Positions 1 to 13,809 of a stretch of 64,000 nt of DNA are shown here, piece after piece. Source of the stretch: Hybos culiciformis (taxonomy: Eukaryota > Arthropoda > Insecta > Diptera > Hybotidae); contig OZ023274.1 in the NCBI GenBank assembly GCA_964007475.1, forward strand, positions 2,356,001 through 2,420,000, in the 5' to 3' direction. Within the stretch, counting starts at the first letter, position 1. Each line of letters opens with the position of its first letter. The notes below the pieces were generated by a model. It was given only the letters and a program-made list of their open reading frames with translations. It ran no database searches and was not told the DNA's origin. The translations under genes and the position numbers were made by a program.

Positions 1-2211
1 TGCAGATATACCGGAAATTCCATATATAAATATCTTAAATTCATTTTTTTCTAAAAATCCAATGTGTGAAAGATTTTTAATTTAAATATTTTACAAATTC
101 AATTTTTATTATTTTGATTGTAATTAAAATGTTTTAAACTATTTTGGACTTAATGAGATTTATTGCAGGAGGTTTTGTCGTTTTCATTTAATCAAACATT
201 AAATTAAGCTAGCTCTTATGCTACATTTACACGGTTCAATTTTGACGTTCATCACCGGTGATTCAAACTGAAGTCAGTGACAAATGAACTGTGTTAGCAT
301 CATCGAAAGAGAATACTCAAGACAAATTCCTTATTAAGGCTACTACTAGATTGGGTAATTTTTTCCTATTTTTGAGTAAGTATTTCAAATATGTGCAGAT
401 TATATTAATTTCAAGACGAATTAATGCTCTTTTCTCACTTATCACCATATTTAAATGAACTGTTCAACACGCTTTCGATGATATGTACTTGTAAGTGGAT
501 TAATTTTTGGTTTCACTTCGAATAGATCCAGTGATGAATGTCAAAAGTGAGTAGTTTATTAATATAAAATATTGTAATTTAATATAAATATAAATATATG
601 TTATTGCGGTATAAAAATAAGACTTAACTTTAATCCATAAATTAAAAAAAAAAAAATTCATGCAGGTATAATTTTTATTCAAATATGTACTTGCGGAAAA
701 TCAAAAATATATACGAAGGAAAATTGGAAAATATATCATAGCTTCCTTTCATTCAATATAATATTTTTATTTTATATGATATATGATTAAATAAAGGGTT
801 ATTGCCTCAGTTATTGATGCTTTATTGGGTTTGAAGAGAGAGCAAAAAAAAAAAACAAGTTAACATGTGTTAGATTTTCTTTTATAATCAAAATAAGAAG
901 TACAAATCCATTGAAAATGAAGTAATCAAATTTCAATTTGTTTTCATTTCTTTCTTTTTTTTTTTGCAATGATATCATATTTGAAATAAATTTTCCATCT
1001 AGTTGATTCCCAATGTGGTTTATTTATTATTATTATTTTTTATTATGATTTAAACCAGGCGTCGACAACCTGAAAGTGATTCCGGAAATTAGAGTAAAAT
1101 AAAGTTAATTATGAAATCAAATTTTGTCTGATATTGGCGCTCAATCAAATGGTTAAAACGCCTGTTTTGAAAACTGGAAGAAAAATAATTCAACATAGTT
1201 GTATACATATAATATTAGCAAGTTGAACATATTTGTAGAATATGATGGGAGGTTTGGAAAAATATAAGTTTTATATAATAAAATTTACAAAAAAAAAAAA
1301 AACAGAAACAGCCTTCAGTTTTAAATATTACAGGGTGGTTAACTTAATACGGATTAATACACCTTCAAAAATTATTTTGTATATTTTAGAAGCATGGCTA
1401 CGAGTTACGACAGCTTCATTCACAACATAAGGTTTCATTCACTTAGTTATAAAGGGCTCGAAATATTTGTATGAAGTAATTTAAATCCATATCACACCTT
1501 TCATGAAAATTTAAGATTTTAATTTAAAGCACAAAATAAACGTCGTCATACCAAATGTGGAATTAAAAAAAAAAAAAATTTGTACAAATCTTAAATATAT
1601 TTTAATACAAAAATAAATTTAATAATATAAAATAAAATAATAAAATGTTTATTATATTGAAATTTTCTTTAATTTTAATCTACAAATTTTATTATTTATA
1701 AATATTATAAGAAAGAATATTTTCCATTTTCCATATAATATCTGAAGATATAGTATACATACAAACTTTGAATAAGAATATATGGGAAAACTTTTTCTTT
1801 TTCTTCTTTTAATGTTTTAATATAAACATATAATGAAATTTTCTACAATTTCATTGAAAACGTGTGACTTCATTAAAGCACGTTTTTAATTCTATACGAT
1901 ACGGTAAGAAAAAAAAAACACAAATTTTATATTTTTTTATATATATTTCACAATTTATCTAAATAAATAATATAAAATAATATAATAATAATAATAATAA
2001 TATTGTTTAAAAATAAAATTCTATGTGAAAATCGCTTTTGTATACTTAACAAAAAAATTTAAATTTACATTATACAAAATATATTTTCTTGAAAATAGTT
2101 TGAGGGCTTGAAAATTCTAGGAAGATCAGAGAATGATAGTGATTTCTACTGAAATTCAAAATTACAAACAATAAAATAATAAAATAAGATATTGTAATGC
2201 AAATATTGTAA
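1..2211. other. AT-rich non-coding stretch
   Basis: No credible gene on either strand; the short open frames are lysine/asparagine/isoleucine/phenylalanine-rich products of AT-rich sequence. Homopolymer A and T runs are frequent (for example 641-655 and 951-965). A 12-bp perfect palindrome, ATCACCGGTGAT, sits at 251-262 in a locally GC-richer patch. Otherwise I see nothing specific. Confidence 0.6.
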
Positions 2212-2213
2212 TA

Positions 2214-2428
2214 CACGCTCCAACTTGGTTTTATAACATGTTAACAACATGGCAAGTTGTATCGTGATGGGGCAAGTTGACAACTTAATGGTCGACCAAC
2301 GACGGTTGGAAGTTGGTGGGCAAAAAATATAAAAATTTTAATTTTTGTGGGCGGAGTTATTGGTTAATGGAATGGTTGCTAAACATACAACTTGTTGTCA
2401 ACATGTTGTAGAACCAATTTGGACCGCG
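2214..2428. mobile_element. TA-flanked MITE, 215 bp
   Basis: The ends are inverted copies. The left end begins CACGCTCCAACTTGGTTTTA; the reverse complement of the right end begins CGCGGTCCAAATTGGTTCTA. The similarity continues inward through ACATGTT, ACAACA and GTTGTAT, giving TIRs of about 50 bp with scattered mismatches. TA dinucleotides flank both sides (2212-2213 and 2429-2430), as expected for a TA target-site duplication of the Tc1/mariner kind. It has no coding capacity, so it is non-autonomous. The interior repeats the CAAGTTG motif. Family assignment is inference; the TIR pair is directly visible. Confidence 0.75.
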
Positions 2429-2430
2429 TA

Positions 2431-5400
2431 TTGCCGGCATAAGCATAGTTTTGACAATAATTTGAATAAATTATGTTATATTAAGTATAATTTTTGGTAA
2501 TTAAGAATTTCATGTACAATAACCATCACAGTCTTTAAGAATAAATATTTTTTTTTCTAAAATTCCATAAAAAACTCATTCAGTTTTCTCGAACTTTATC
2601 ACTTGGAACCAAGAATCAGATTTGTTAGCTGGGAAACGGATGCCCCATACAGGACTTTTAATGCTTCTATCTTGGGATCAAAATGGAGTTTCTTTAAGCC
2701 GAATTTCTGCTCTTATATTTTATTCGATATTTTTATTCTCTTGTAGCTCTAGATCTAAAGTCGATTGCCGTACTAACTGAATACATTGTGAGATCATCGC
2801 ATCATTCAGTCTATATGAAATTGATTTTTTTTATTCTTTTCCATTCAAAATATGTGAATAAATAAAATTTGTATAAATGTGCAAAAAAAAATGCTTAGTA
2901 AAAAAAAATTTGCATCCAATTCCAATCCAACCCATTATGATTGTTATTCTTTTTTTTTTTATTCCGATTTTATTTTATTTAATGTTTTTTTTTATTATTA
3001 TTATTTTAATATCTTTACAATTATTTTTTATATTGTTAGCGCTTAAAATTGTCAATTATTCAAAAATAGTTGAAGGTTATAGAGTTCAGAAAAACAAAAA
3101 TAAAAAATCTAAATAAAGTTATAAAAATTGAAGTTTAAATTTTATACAAAATTTATTCTCCCAAACAAAATATGTGGTTATACAACGAAAAACTTTATAC
3201 TGAATGTAAGAAGATTTCGAAATTTACTATCAAAAGGGCGACCTCATAATCACATCGTTTGTTTTTAGATTTTTGTGTTAAATTCTCGTATTAATAATCC
3301 TTTTGAACTTGAACTTTATCATAGAAGTATATAGGTACACATTGCATTAAGAATTTGTTGTGCATCATACTGCGATAACATAGTACCTTGAAAAATTTTA
3401 TATACCTTGAAAAATTTTATATACCTTGAAAAATTTTAAATAATTAGAATGATTTATAGAATACTAGTTGAAACCCCGAACTTATTATTATCTTCTAAAA
3501 CTCAAGAACAATTGGACCGACACATATTTGGTTTTGGCGTTGTTGGTGATTTTTGTATATTAAAAGAGTATATTCGTTTTTCCGCGTTATCACCGTGTCT
3601 AAATTTAAAAGAAACCTTCCTGCAGATCAAACTAGTATAAATGGTGCAAAAGTTTTAGAAACACTTACTCCGAAGGTATAAGATTTGATATAGTGCATAT
3701 TAATATTAGATACATTTATTCTGAACACATTCTCAGCCCCTTATGTCATTTTGATATCATATTTAAGTCAAAAAAACAAAAGAAAAAACAAAACTTATCG
3801 CAAACATTTTTTTTTACAAATAACTCCTTTAATCGTTATAAATGAAAAATATTTTGTTATCTCAAAAATTGTATTTTTTAATAGCCCTACTCAAGCAAAA
3901 TAAATTAAAATATATAGAAATTCACCTTATCTTAAACATTTTGATAACAAAATTTCTTATCGTTGTTCTATTAAAAATTATTATTTATTTATTTCTTTTA
4001 ATAAACTTGGCTTTGAAATATAAAATTTATGAACCTATAAACATGTTTTTGTGCAATTCTTTAAAGAAAGCAGATCATTCTATGAAATAATGAACCAATT
4101 GATAGAAGATTGTTTTAAGATTTATTGCCCTTATATTATACGGCATTATAATATAAACTTTTTAAGTATCCGTGTGCATTTTAGAATTAGGTTAAGACGA
4201 CGCGGCTGTCGTTCTAATAGTTCAGTTTTGAAGAATTCAATTTAAAATGAACTAACTACTCAACGAAAACTCCGCTTTATTTCAACAACTTAATTATATT
4301 CGGCAACTTATAAGATTTTTTTTAGTAGTCTTGTTTATCTTTAATGGAATATAAATTCTTCATCATAATTTGATTCTGAAAATTGTAATTATTTAAAACT
4401 CTTGTGTTTACAAATAATTTTTATTTTTTCTAATTATAATTTTTAAACTTACAAGCTAAAATTATAAAAATATATACTTTCTTTTATGAATTTTTTTGAT
4501 GAAGTTTTTTAAGCGAGAATTATTTGAGAACTATAAATTATTACAAAAAACAAATTTTTTTTATTATTATTGTTTTTAATTCGTTGGGAAAGTTAATAGA
4601 TTTTCATTTTTATTTTGGTAAGGCAGAATATTTTCCGCCCTTTTTTTTTTTTTTTCTTTTTAAAAATATTTTTAAAAATTATTTTATGACGAAGAAAAAT
4701 ATTTTCTTTATATTTTTAGATTCACTGTATAGTGGTGGCAGACAGAGATATATAAATTATAATTCACACGAATTCCACTGGGTAAGCTAATTTAATTATC
4801 ACATTTTAACTAAATATATTAATTATAGTTTAAAATAATATTTAACTATCTACAAGGTACTAAAAAATAAATTCAGAAAAAATAAATTCCTCAATTTAAA
4901 AGTTTTGTTTGACGAACCGTGAAATTAATCGTAAAATATTTATTAGAAATTAAAATTTTTAGAAAATAATAATATATTTTTTTGTATATTTTTTATATTG
5001 CAATTTTTTAATTTTGAGGATATCTGCATATAAGATAAATATTATATTTGGCATCAAACCGCGTAATGATTTTATTCTTCAGAACTCCGTTTAAAATTTT
5101 AGACAAATTCATGAGAGTGTCTATTTAGTTGAACCTCAGTCAAATAGATTCAGTACAAATCAAAAGTTTTTCAAAAAAAAAAAAAAAAAATTTAATTCAT
5201 TTTTATCTTATTAACAAAAATATTAAAAAGTTTTTCTATGAAATTCTAAAGTTTTTTCTTTTATCAATTTCTTCTTTAAATTTGGTAAAAAAAATTTCTT
5301 TTTTAAGTAAAATTTTTATAAGTTTTAATTTGAAGTTAAATTTTAAGTTAAATTTAAGGAAGTGATATTGTCATTAAAATTAGTTCGTTAAACCAATTTA

Positions 5401-7642
5401 TATATATAATAAATTATAGAGTATAACCAGTTGTCGAAAGTACGTTAAATATGATCAGAATTTTATGCCACATACTTATCCGCAGTGAAGTTATTATTCG
5501 ATCGTTAATCGTTTTTATATAATTTTCATAAAGCTCTGACAGCCATTGAAGTTTCGATGAATCTTAAGCTTCATTATGAATATTTTACATTTTTACAAAA
5601 ATCATTTACAATGTAATAAATTTTCTCGTATATAGGTATAGTCATGTAAAGCGAAGCGACACATTATATTCTTTGATGATTAAAATAAAAAATAAAATAA
5701 ACTGAAATTTATTCTTATTTTCAGATGATATGCAAATAAGAAATGAATAAATTTTTGCTACCACAAAAGATAATTTGTTCAACAAAATGTTGTTTTTTTT
5801 TTCTCTCTCTCTCAAATTAAATACTTTGTTCGAAGAAAAAATAAACAGATTTTTAATTACAAATTTGCATATTTAAAACATATTACAAATTAAAATTTTT
5901 TTTCTTTCTATTCTTCATGTAAAACCAACTAAAATTGTGGTAAAAATATGATGATTTTCTTTCCTTAACAAAAAAAAAACTTAACAAATTCAGTGAAATT
6001 TTCACTTATTTAATTTTAATTATAGTACATCTAATATCTATGTAACATTGAAAATAGAAAATAGTTCATAATTTTGTTATGAAAAAAACATTAACTTTAT
6101 TCCCACATATATAAGTTTTAATTATTAAAGTGGGTTTGTGATAAATGGCACTTAATGTTGGTCAGAAATTTCAGTTGACGTTGCTTATTTCTTTATGAGT
6201 TCCCTGTTTTTTTATATATCCTGATGATTGTATGAAGAAAAGAATCTTAAATCAAGATCTCGAAATAATCTTTTTTTCAATTTGATTTTAAACTTTACAA
6301 TTATTTTGTTGAAGTAAAAATAAAGGGCGACAGTGAATAATAATGAACTGTCTAGAGACATACAAACCCTTTATAAATTATATTTTATGAATGTGTTTTG
6401 TAATTTTTAAATACTCTGTCTCTAATTAAGCTTCGTGTATATATATAGGAAAAAGTATATAATTTTTCATTCGGTTTTAAAAAGTTATTTTATTTATATA
6501 TAGAGCGAAATAAATTATCTCACATTTAAAGTACAAATGAAAATTTTTTTTTTAAAAGTATATATTATATACCTATCAGCGAATAAAATTATATATATTT
6601 TCAAGAGGAAGTATTACATTTAAGTATACTTCACTTTTTTTATGTACAACAACTTATAGCTTACATCTACAGCTCTAATTAGTTTAATTTCCCTTTTTTT
6701 ATTTTAAACCTAAAACTTCTGAAACGTAATCTGAATTCGAAATCTATATTTAAAATTTAAATCTGATGTGTTTTATTACTATGAGCTTGTGAGTATATGT
6801 ATAGAGTATAGATTCTACGATTTCATTGAAACCTGCTTTTACAAAACAAAAAAAAATTGCGTAAGATTCAGTAAATTCAAAGAGATGGAAATAATTTAGG
6901 GAGATTTTATATTCAATTTTATTTGCTCCTTCTTATTCTAATTTTGTTTTTTAGGCTTAAAAATTCTTTTATGCAAAATTCAATTTAATAAATCATAGTT
7001 ATAAACAAAAACTTAAAACTAAAGTGCTGCAGAGAGATAGAAATTTGTTTCATTCTATTTTTTTGTTTTTTAGCTTTGGATTTAACAGCAGAGATTGTTG
7101 CAAACAACCAATGCATTTTATTTATGTGCAAATAAATGGAAGTAAAAGTTCATTAATTATTTTCATCGTTGTTTTTTTTTTTAAAGAAATTTTTCAACCT
7201 TATAAACACTACATACATAAGTTTGTATGTTCATATATATGTTTGCACTATTTTCTCTCTACTTTCAGGTTGAGTTTTATTTTCTATAATCTTTTTTTTT
7301 TTTCTGTTTTACCTTTTAGTTAAAATCCGATTATTTATAAAAAGAAAAAAAAAAATTAAAAAAAAACGCGAAATTATTTATTATGCAAATTTTCACATCC
7401 AAATTATTTTCTTTTTGTTTTTAACTACATACATATAGTCTGCATATAATTTTATGACAGAAAGAAATGAAATAAAAACGAAAAAAAAAATACAACTACA
7501 CCTAATTTCAAAACGAATGAAACTAGAAACATAAAAAAAATTAATTCATTGAAAACTATTATATTTGTTGGCCAACTTTGAATTATGTTAAAAAAAAAAA
7601 ACAATTTTTTTTTCTCTTTTTTTGACAAATTTGTACATTATA
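2431..7642. other. AT-rich non-coding stretch
   Basis: About 5.2 kb without a supportable gene. Short open frames at 3449-3640, 4051-4245, 5129-5365 and 7024-7323 have no recognisable domain and composition expected of AT-rich DNA. The only structure noted is a short tandem repeat at 3384-3440, listed separately, and many A/T homopolymers. Confidence 0.55.
3384..3440. repeat. 19-bp tandem repeat, 3 copies
   Basis: The unit ACCTTGAAAAATTTTATAT starts at 3385, 3404 and 3423. The first two copies are identical and the third has a single change near its end (TAAAT for TATAT). Within each unit AAAAATTTT is nearly self-complementary. This looks like a recent slippage or unequal-exchange product with no evident function. 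Confidence 0.85.
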
Positions 7643-7937
7643 CCTAGTTAACATAGAGAGTTGAAACCGGGTTCAACTACGGTTCAACTACAACGGTGGT
7701 AGAGTTAACCTGGGTTAACCTGACCCAAGAAATTCGCACGGTTAAGTTAACTCTATCCATGTAAACGGTTAACCCGGTTAAAAATAAGCAACAGCTGTTT
7801 TGTTACTTTTTTGGTGCATGATCTTGTCATTTTCAAACTCAATTCAACCACATGCTTTTCGCCTACATCATGTAAACAGTGACCTCTTTTCAACCACATT
7901 TCGACTCAACCACGGTTGGACTATTATGTAAACTAGG
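7643..7937. mobile_element. TA-flanked MITE, 295 bp
   Basis: The left end starts CCTAGTTAACATAGAGAGTT; the reverse complement of the right end starts CCTAGTTTACATAATAGTCC. TA occurs immediately outside both ends (7641-7642 and 7938-7939). The interior is noticeably less AT-rich than its surroundings. It repeats GGTTCAACTAC, GGTTAACC-type palindromes and the sequence ATGTAAAC several times, which looks like degenerate internal copies of the terminal motif. No open frame. Probably a Tc1/mariner- or Harbinger-mobilised MITE; the superfamily is not certain from a 2-3 bp duplication. Confidence 0.75.
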
Positions 7938-7939
7938 TA

Positions 7940-10395
7940 TTAGGCATGACTACACGACTTTAATATCAAACCGTTTATAGTGCAGAAAAAGAATAGCCCC
8001 GAAGGGTAAAATATCTGTATAGAAAAACTATAGATTGATTAGTACAAAAGGTGAAAAATATAAATCAAAGCAATTGATTGATTAATATTAATTTTAATGA
8101 AAAAAACAGCAGTTGCAGCTATAATTTATCTGTATAACTCTTGCTATGTAGGTATATTACATGTCAAATCGAACTGGTGGATTACTATAGTTAGAAAATC
8201 TTTTCGTTACAGCAAGGAAAAATAACTTATACTTTTCTTTTTAACACATCTGTTCATATGCAATTAAAACAATTTTTGACGTACAATTATATACATTTGA
8301 TGTCCTGAAAAAATTGTGAAACATTAAATTCGAATAAAATCCTACGATTATATCCTTGATTTTAGTTTCAAAACACATATTGCAATTATAATACTACCTC
8401 TGCAAGTTAATTTTAATTCTGAGACGCGGATTCGGGGTAACGATTTCATATTTGAACATTCAATTTCGACAATAATAATTCGTGATGATGTATCAAGTAA
8501 AAGCGAGACGTCGGTTGCAACAATTAGAAAAAGAAAATAGAAAAACCAATTAATTTTAAAAAATTTTCTTTTTATTTGAAAATTTTGCCTGAAAAAAAAA
8601 AACTAATTTTTTCTGTCAAAATTTTCAATAAGATAAAAATATTATTTAATTCTTCGGGGTAAAATATTTTTTATATGTATTTTTTTTTTTGTTCACAACG
8701 AATATGTGGAAATTTTCTTTATTCACCGTTTTTGTTTAAAATATTAATTAATTTTGATTATTAAAAAAAATGAATTGAATAAAAATATTAATTTAAGAAT
8801 TTTTTCATTCATTTCCAAAATTATTAATGTTTATTTTATACATAGAAAATAATAAATCTGAAAATAGAATCAGGTGAGCAGACAAAAATTTTTTCTTTGT
8901 TCTTCCTTTTGTTGGTTTTTCTAATTCAAATCTGTTTCCTCAAAAAATGATCCAAAAATGTTCGCAACAAACGCATATCTAATCTAGGTATATATGCTTG
9001 ACATTCGGACACACGCCTTAAATCATACATAATTCTAATTTTCATTATTTACAACTAATACTTTGAGATACGAAGCTTGAAAAATCTTTTAATTTTAATT
9101 TTATCTGAATTGAGGCTGACATATCAACTCATCAGTGACAGATTTCTCAATCCCATAGTATTGTGTGTATTTGACACAATAGGATCCTATAATGTTCGCT
9201 TTTCTAACTTTAGAAGTTAATGAGTCCTATCAGTCATTAGAACAATTTTGAATACTTTTCTTCATCTTAGCGCCAAATTTGTATGCCATTCTACACACAA
9301 ATTCAATTGTCTGTCAAATGTAGCTTTTTGAAAAATATTTTTATATTAACAAAAAAAAAGGAAATTGCATCACGAATGCCTCCTCCAAATGAGAAAAATA
9401 TAAATGCAAAAAATATGCAAAAAAAAAATATGAAACGTACTATAGTACTATACTACTATACTACCATAGTTTGCATAGTTTGCATATTATTTTCCATTAC
9501 AGTTTGCAAAGTTAATTCAGCAATAATTTCTGATAATTACAAAATCCTTTAAGATCAAAAACTAAGTTTTTTTTAAATATAGTATTTTATTAATTTGCTT
9601 TTTATATATAAATCCTTTCGCTTTTATTATCTAAATAATTATATGTAAATAGATTTTTTTTTGCTTCGTTTATTTACTTCTTCAATTTTTATTTACTTCA
9701 TATTTGGGTTTTTAGGTGTTACATTATATACAATATCATATAATAATAATACATATTTTTATTTACTTATTATAGTAAATATAATTTATATTATATAAAT
9801 TATCAAAAATAAAATTCACCGAGTGCACATTCCTTTCCTCTTTATCCTTTTACCAAAATTAAATTCACATATATCGTTTGGTAGTCCGGCATTAATTTTT
9901 CTGTTTGTGTATTTGGTATGCAAAAAGTTTTTAAATATATACCTAGTATACACAAATACAACAAAAGCAGTAATATGCAAAGCTTTTCTGAATGTAATAA
10001 CAACGACCTGTGTAAATAGAGTACATAAATTTCATAAAACATAATTTAGGTACATAAGATTTATATGCCGGTTTTTCTTTTTTCTTTTTTTTTTGTTATT
10101 TACATTTTGTATCTTTTATAATAATTTCTCTTAACTTGAAAATTATGTAAAAAAAAAAACAAAAAGAGAATTGTACGGACAGCTGTTTAAAAGCTCTTTA
10201 AAATTTTATAAGAAAAATAATATAAGAAAATTGTGTGAATGTAGAATATGATTACATTTTACATAAATTATTTACGAGAAATTCTTGATATGGATATTAT
10301 TTTGTGTATAAAGCGAAATAAAAGAACAAAGCTATAAATAATATTTAAAATAAAAAAAGAAAGGAAAATATTAATCGTTAGTAAGCTTGAAGCAT
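7940..10395. other. AT-rich non-coding stretch
   Basis: No gene supported. The frames at 9283-9552, 9823-10044 (+) and 9842-10042 (-) overlap AT-rich simple sequence and show no known domain. A short ACTATAGTACTATACTACTATACTACCATAG-like simple repeat lies near 9438-9470. Nothing else specific seen. Confidence 0.55.
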
Positions 10396-10397
10396 TA

Positions 10398-11712
<1,315 letters not shown>

Positions 11713-11714
11713 TA

Positions 11715-12238
11715 GTACATGAATGGTCGTAAGTCGAATGTTTTTCTATACAAAATATATCTAAAGTTGGTGAAGTTTTGCATTATTATTAGAACAATGC
11801 TTAATTATGCAACAAATTTGTGAAACGATTATTTCTAACATTATACAGCAGATATATTTCTTTAGACTTCGATAGCTCCTGAAAAAGATATTTGTCCTCA
11901 ATAAAACCACTGTTCCTATTACTAAGAATAATAAGATAACACCAAAACTGTTGAAGTACGGATAAATAGTAATTTTAAACATATGTCAAGACTCTTAAAT
12001 CAACTTCCAATATTTACAACAAAAAAAAATTGATTCACAAAACAAATGGAATAACTACACAGAATTTTTTATATTTTGTGTACAAACTTAAAATAATAAA
12101 CTTTATATGTGTGTGTCTATCTATAGTAAGTACACAATGAAAATTTATTTAGATTTATTTTTTTTCACCCTGTACAAGTGTACATATATATAAATTTTTA
12201 TTATATTAACTTCCAAATTCCAATGTTATTGTCGTAGT
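11715..12238. other. AT-rich non-coding stretch
   Basis: No gene supported; the minus-strand frame at 11761-11982 has no recognisable domain. It directly precedes the candidate promoter at 12239. Confidence 0.5.
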
Positions 12239-12273
12239 TCAGTTCTTAGCCGGCCGTCGATTGAATTGGTTGT
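12239..12273 (+). promoter_or_regulatory. Candidate TATA-less core promoter (Inr + DPE)
   Basis: TCAGTT at 12239-12244 matches the arthropod initiator consensus TCAKTY with A+1 at 12241. At exactly +28 to +33 (12268-12273) lies GGTTGT, a full match to the downstream promoter element RGWYVT. Correct Inr-to-DPE spacing is functionally critical in known insect promoters. The local sequence (TTAGCCGGCCGTCGATTG) is GC-richer than its surroundings, and the sequence downstream (CAAAGCG, AAAACAAAACAAG) resembles insect 5' leaders. No TATA box seen. No ORF follows, so this would have to be an untranslated first exon or a non-coding RNA. A chance match cannot be excluded. Confidence 0.4.
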
Positions 12274-12990
12274 GCCAAAGCGAAGAAAAAACAAAACAAG
12301 AATCTAATTAATTAAAAAAAAAAAATATCAAAATTTAATGTTTTTCGTAATTAAAGTGTATTTAATATAAATTTTTTTTTTTTTTTAACCGTTATATGAA
12401 AATTTATTTTTTTTATCATTATTGTTATCAAATTAATTGAATTGGAAATAAAAATAAATAAAAAAAAAAAATATTTACTTTTCTGTTGTTGTTTTTTTTT
12501 TTTTTTCGTGTGTTATCGTCGTTATTAATCAAAAATCTTTTTCTTTTTTTTTTTTGTGTTCTTTTGGCCTTTTTATTTTTATAATTTTCAATAAAAAAAA
12601 AAAAAATTAAATAAAAAAGGTTAAATTTTATTGATAAAAAAAAATAATGATAACGGTAGAATTATTTTTATATCGCGCGCCGTGAATTAATAAAAAAAAA
12701 AGAATTTTTTTTTTGTTTACTTTTCGATTTCGCGTTATCGTGATTGTCAGGTGTGTTTTTCTTAGTTCAGTTGTGTTCATCTTTAGAAAAAAATAAAATA
12801 AATAAATAAATAAATATAAAATTTTGAAAGAAAGAAATAAAATTCTGAGAAAAAAAAAATAAATAAAACTTCAATTTAGGAAAAAATTTTATTTTATTAA
12901 AAAAGCTTATAATCAAAATTTAATCAAATTAAAAAAAAAAAAAATTAATAAAAATATCTGAAGCGAAATTAAAGGTTTATTTACGCATTT
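12241..12990 (+). other. Possible untranslated leader exon region
   Basis: This follows the candidate promoter and holds homopolymer-rich sequence with no ORF, plus two slightly GC-richer islands, near 12508-12528 (TGTTATCGTCGTTATTAATC) and 12728-12780. The second contains CAG followed by GTGTGT at about 12748-12755, a weak donor-like site, and a second TCAGTT initiator-like match at 12767-12772 without a DPE. A long 5' leader with a large first intron would fit, but this is inference only. Confidence 0.2.
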
Positions 12991-13114
12991 CAGTCCACGT
13001 CACGGTTCCGTCGAATTCATGGCTTGTGTTCACACCGGTGACGCTTGTGTTCACAGCGGTCACGATTTGGTGACGTGACGTCTAAAATAACATGACGGTT
13101 CCGTAACGTGACTG
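12991..13114. repeat. Small GC-richer inverted repeat
   Basis: CAGTCCACGTCACGGTTCCG opens the segment. The reverse complement of its end reads CAGTCACGTTACGGAACCGT, giving imperfect terminal inverted repeats. Inside, GCTTGTGTTCACA occurs twice in tandem (13022 and 13044), separated by CCGGTGAC, and ACGTGACGT follows. It may be a short hAT-like MITE (CAG ends), but I see no 8-bp target duplication, so the boundaries are tentative. Confidence 0.45.
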
Positions 13115-13156
13115 ATGATAAATAAAATTTTGCAATAAAATTAATAGGATCTGCAA

Positions 13157-13801
13157 CAGTGGCGGCTCGTGGAAATTTTGAAAAAGGGTGCTGCAAAACA
13201 TAAAAACCTCTTTTTTTCAATTATAAAAGTTTTATGATATATACCCATACACAATATGTATATGAACACAATATGTTTTGAAAATTAAAAACAATCAAAA
13301 AACATCCCATATGAAAATTGTGCTGCTTCTGAAGCAGTGCATTTTTCTATACATCCAAAAAACCCCTAAACAAAAAAAAATTTCCCATATTTGTTTTTAA
13401 ATTTTTCAGAAAGTATAATACAGCCGCACTGCTTCTGTGGCAGTGCATTTTTCCTTATATTCAAGTCATGGAAAAAAACTTAACAGCAATAAAAATGTAT
13501 TAAATTATTCATGAAAATAAAAATCACTGCACTGCGATATTCGCAGTTCCGAAAATTCTGTTAAATTGATTTCTGCACCTATTTTTGAAAAGTATTTTCT
13601 AAAAATTTCAAAAGCATGAAAGTAGGCTACTGTTGTTTATTAAAATTTTAGAGTCAATTGCATAGCATAGAAATTTCATTTAAAAATAATTTTAAACTAA
13701 GAAAAATTCAGAGATAACAAAATTTTTTTTTATGAGTTCAATTTTATGAAATTTCTTGAGGGTACTGCAGTGTCGCAGCACCTATGTACGAGCCGCCGCT
13801 G
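13157..13801. mobile_element. hAT MITE, 645 bp, TSD ATCTGCAA
   Basis: A perfect 8-bp target-site duplication, ATCTGCAA, flanks the element (13149-13156 and 13802-13809). The ends are CAGTGGCGGCTCGTG and, reverse-complemented from the right, CAGCGGCGGCTCGTA, both with GGTGCTGC about 15-20 bp further in. CAGNGG-type ends plus an 8-bp duplication are diagnostic of hAT. Subterminal repeats CTGCTTCTGNNGCAGTGCATTTTTC recur at 13323 and 13429, plausibly transposase binding sites. No transposase remnant is present, so this copy depended on an enzyme in trans. The perfect duplication suggests a fairly recent insertion. Confidence 0.92.
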
Positions 13802-13809
13802 ATCTGCAA

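Noticed and set aside
1058..1165. CAGGCGTCGACAACCTG as a possible hAT end with CGCCTG about 100 bp later
   Set aside because: Flanking 8-mers do not match and the inner terminal sequences do not pair.
3449..4245. Short + frames (63-82 residues) in slightly less AT-biased DNA
   Set aside because: No recognisable domain, no splice or codon pattern supporting an exon.
12765..12800. Second initiator-like TCAGTT as an alternative promoter
   Set aside because: No DPE at +28 and surrounded by A-rich sequence; chance match likely.
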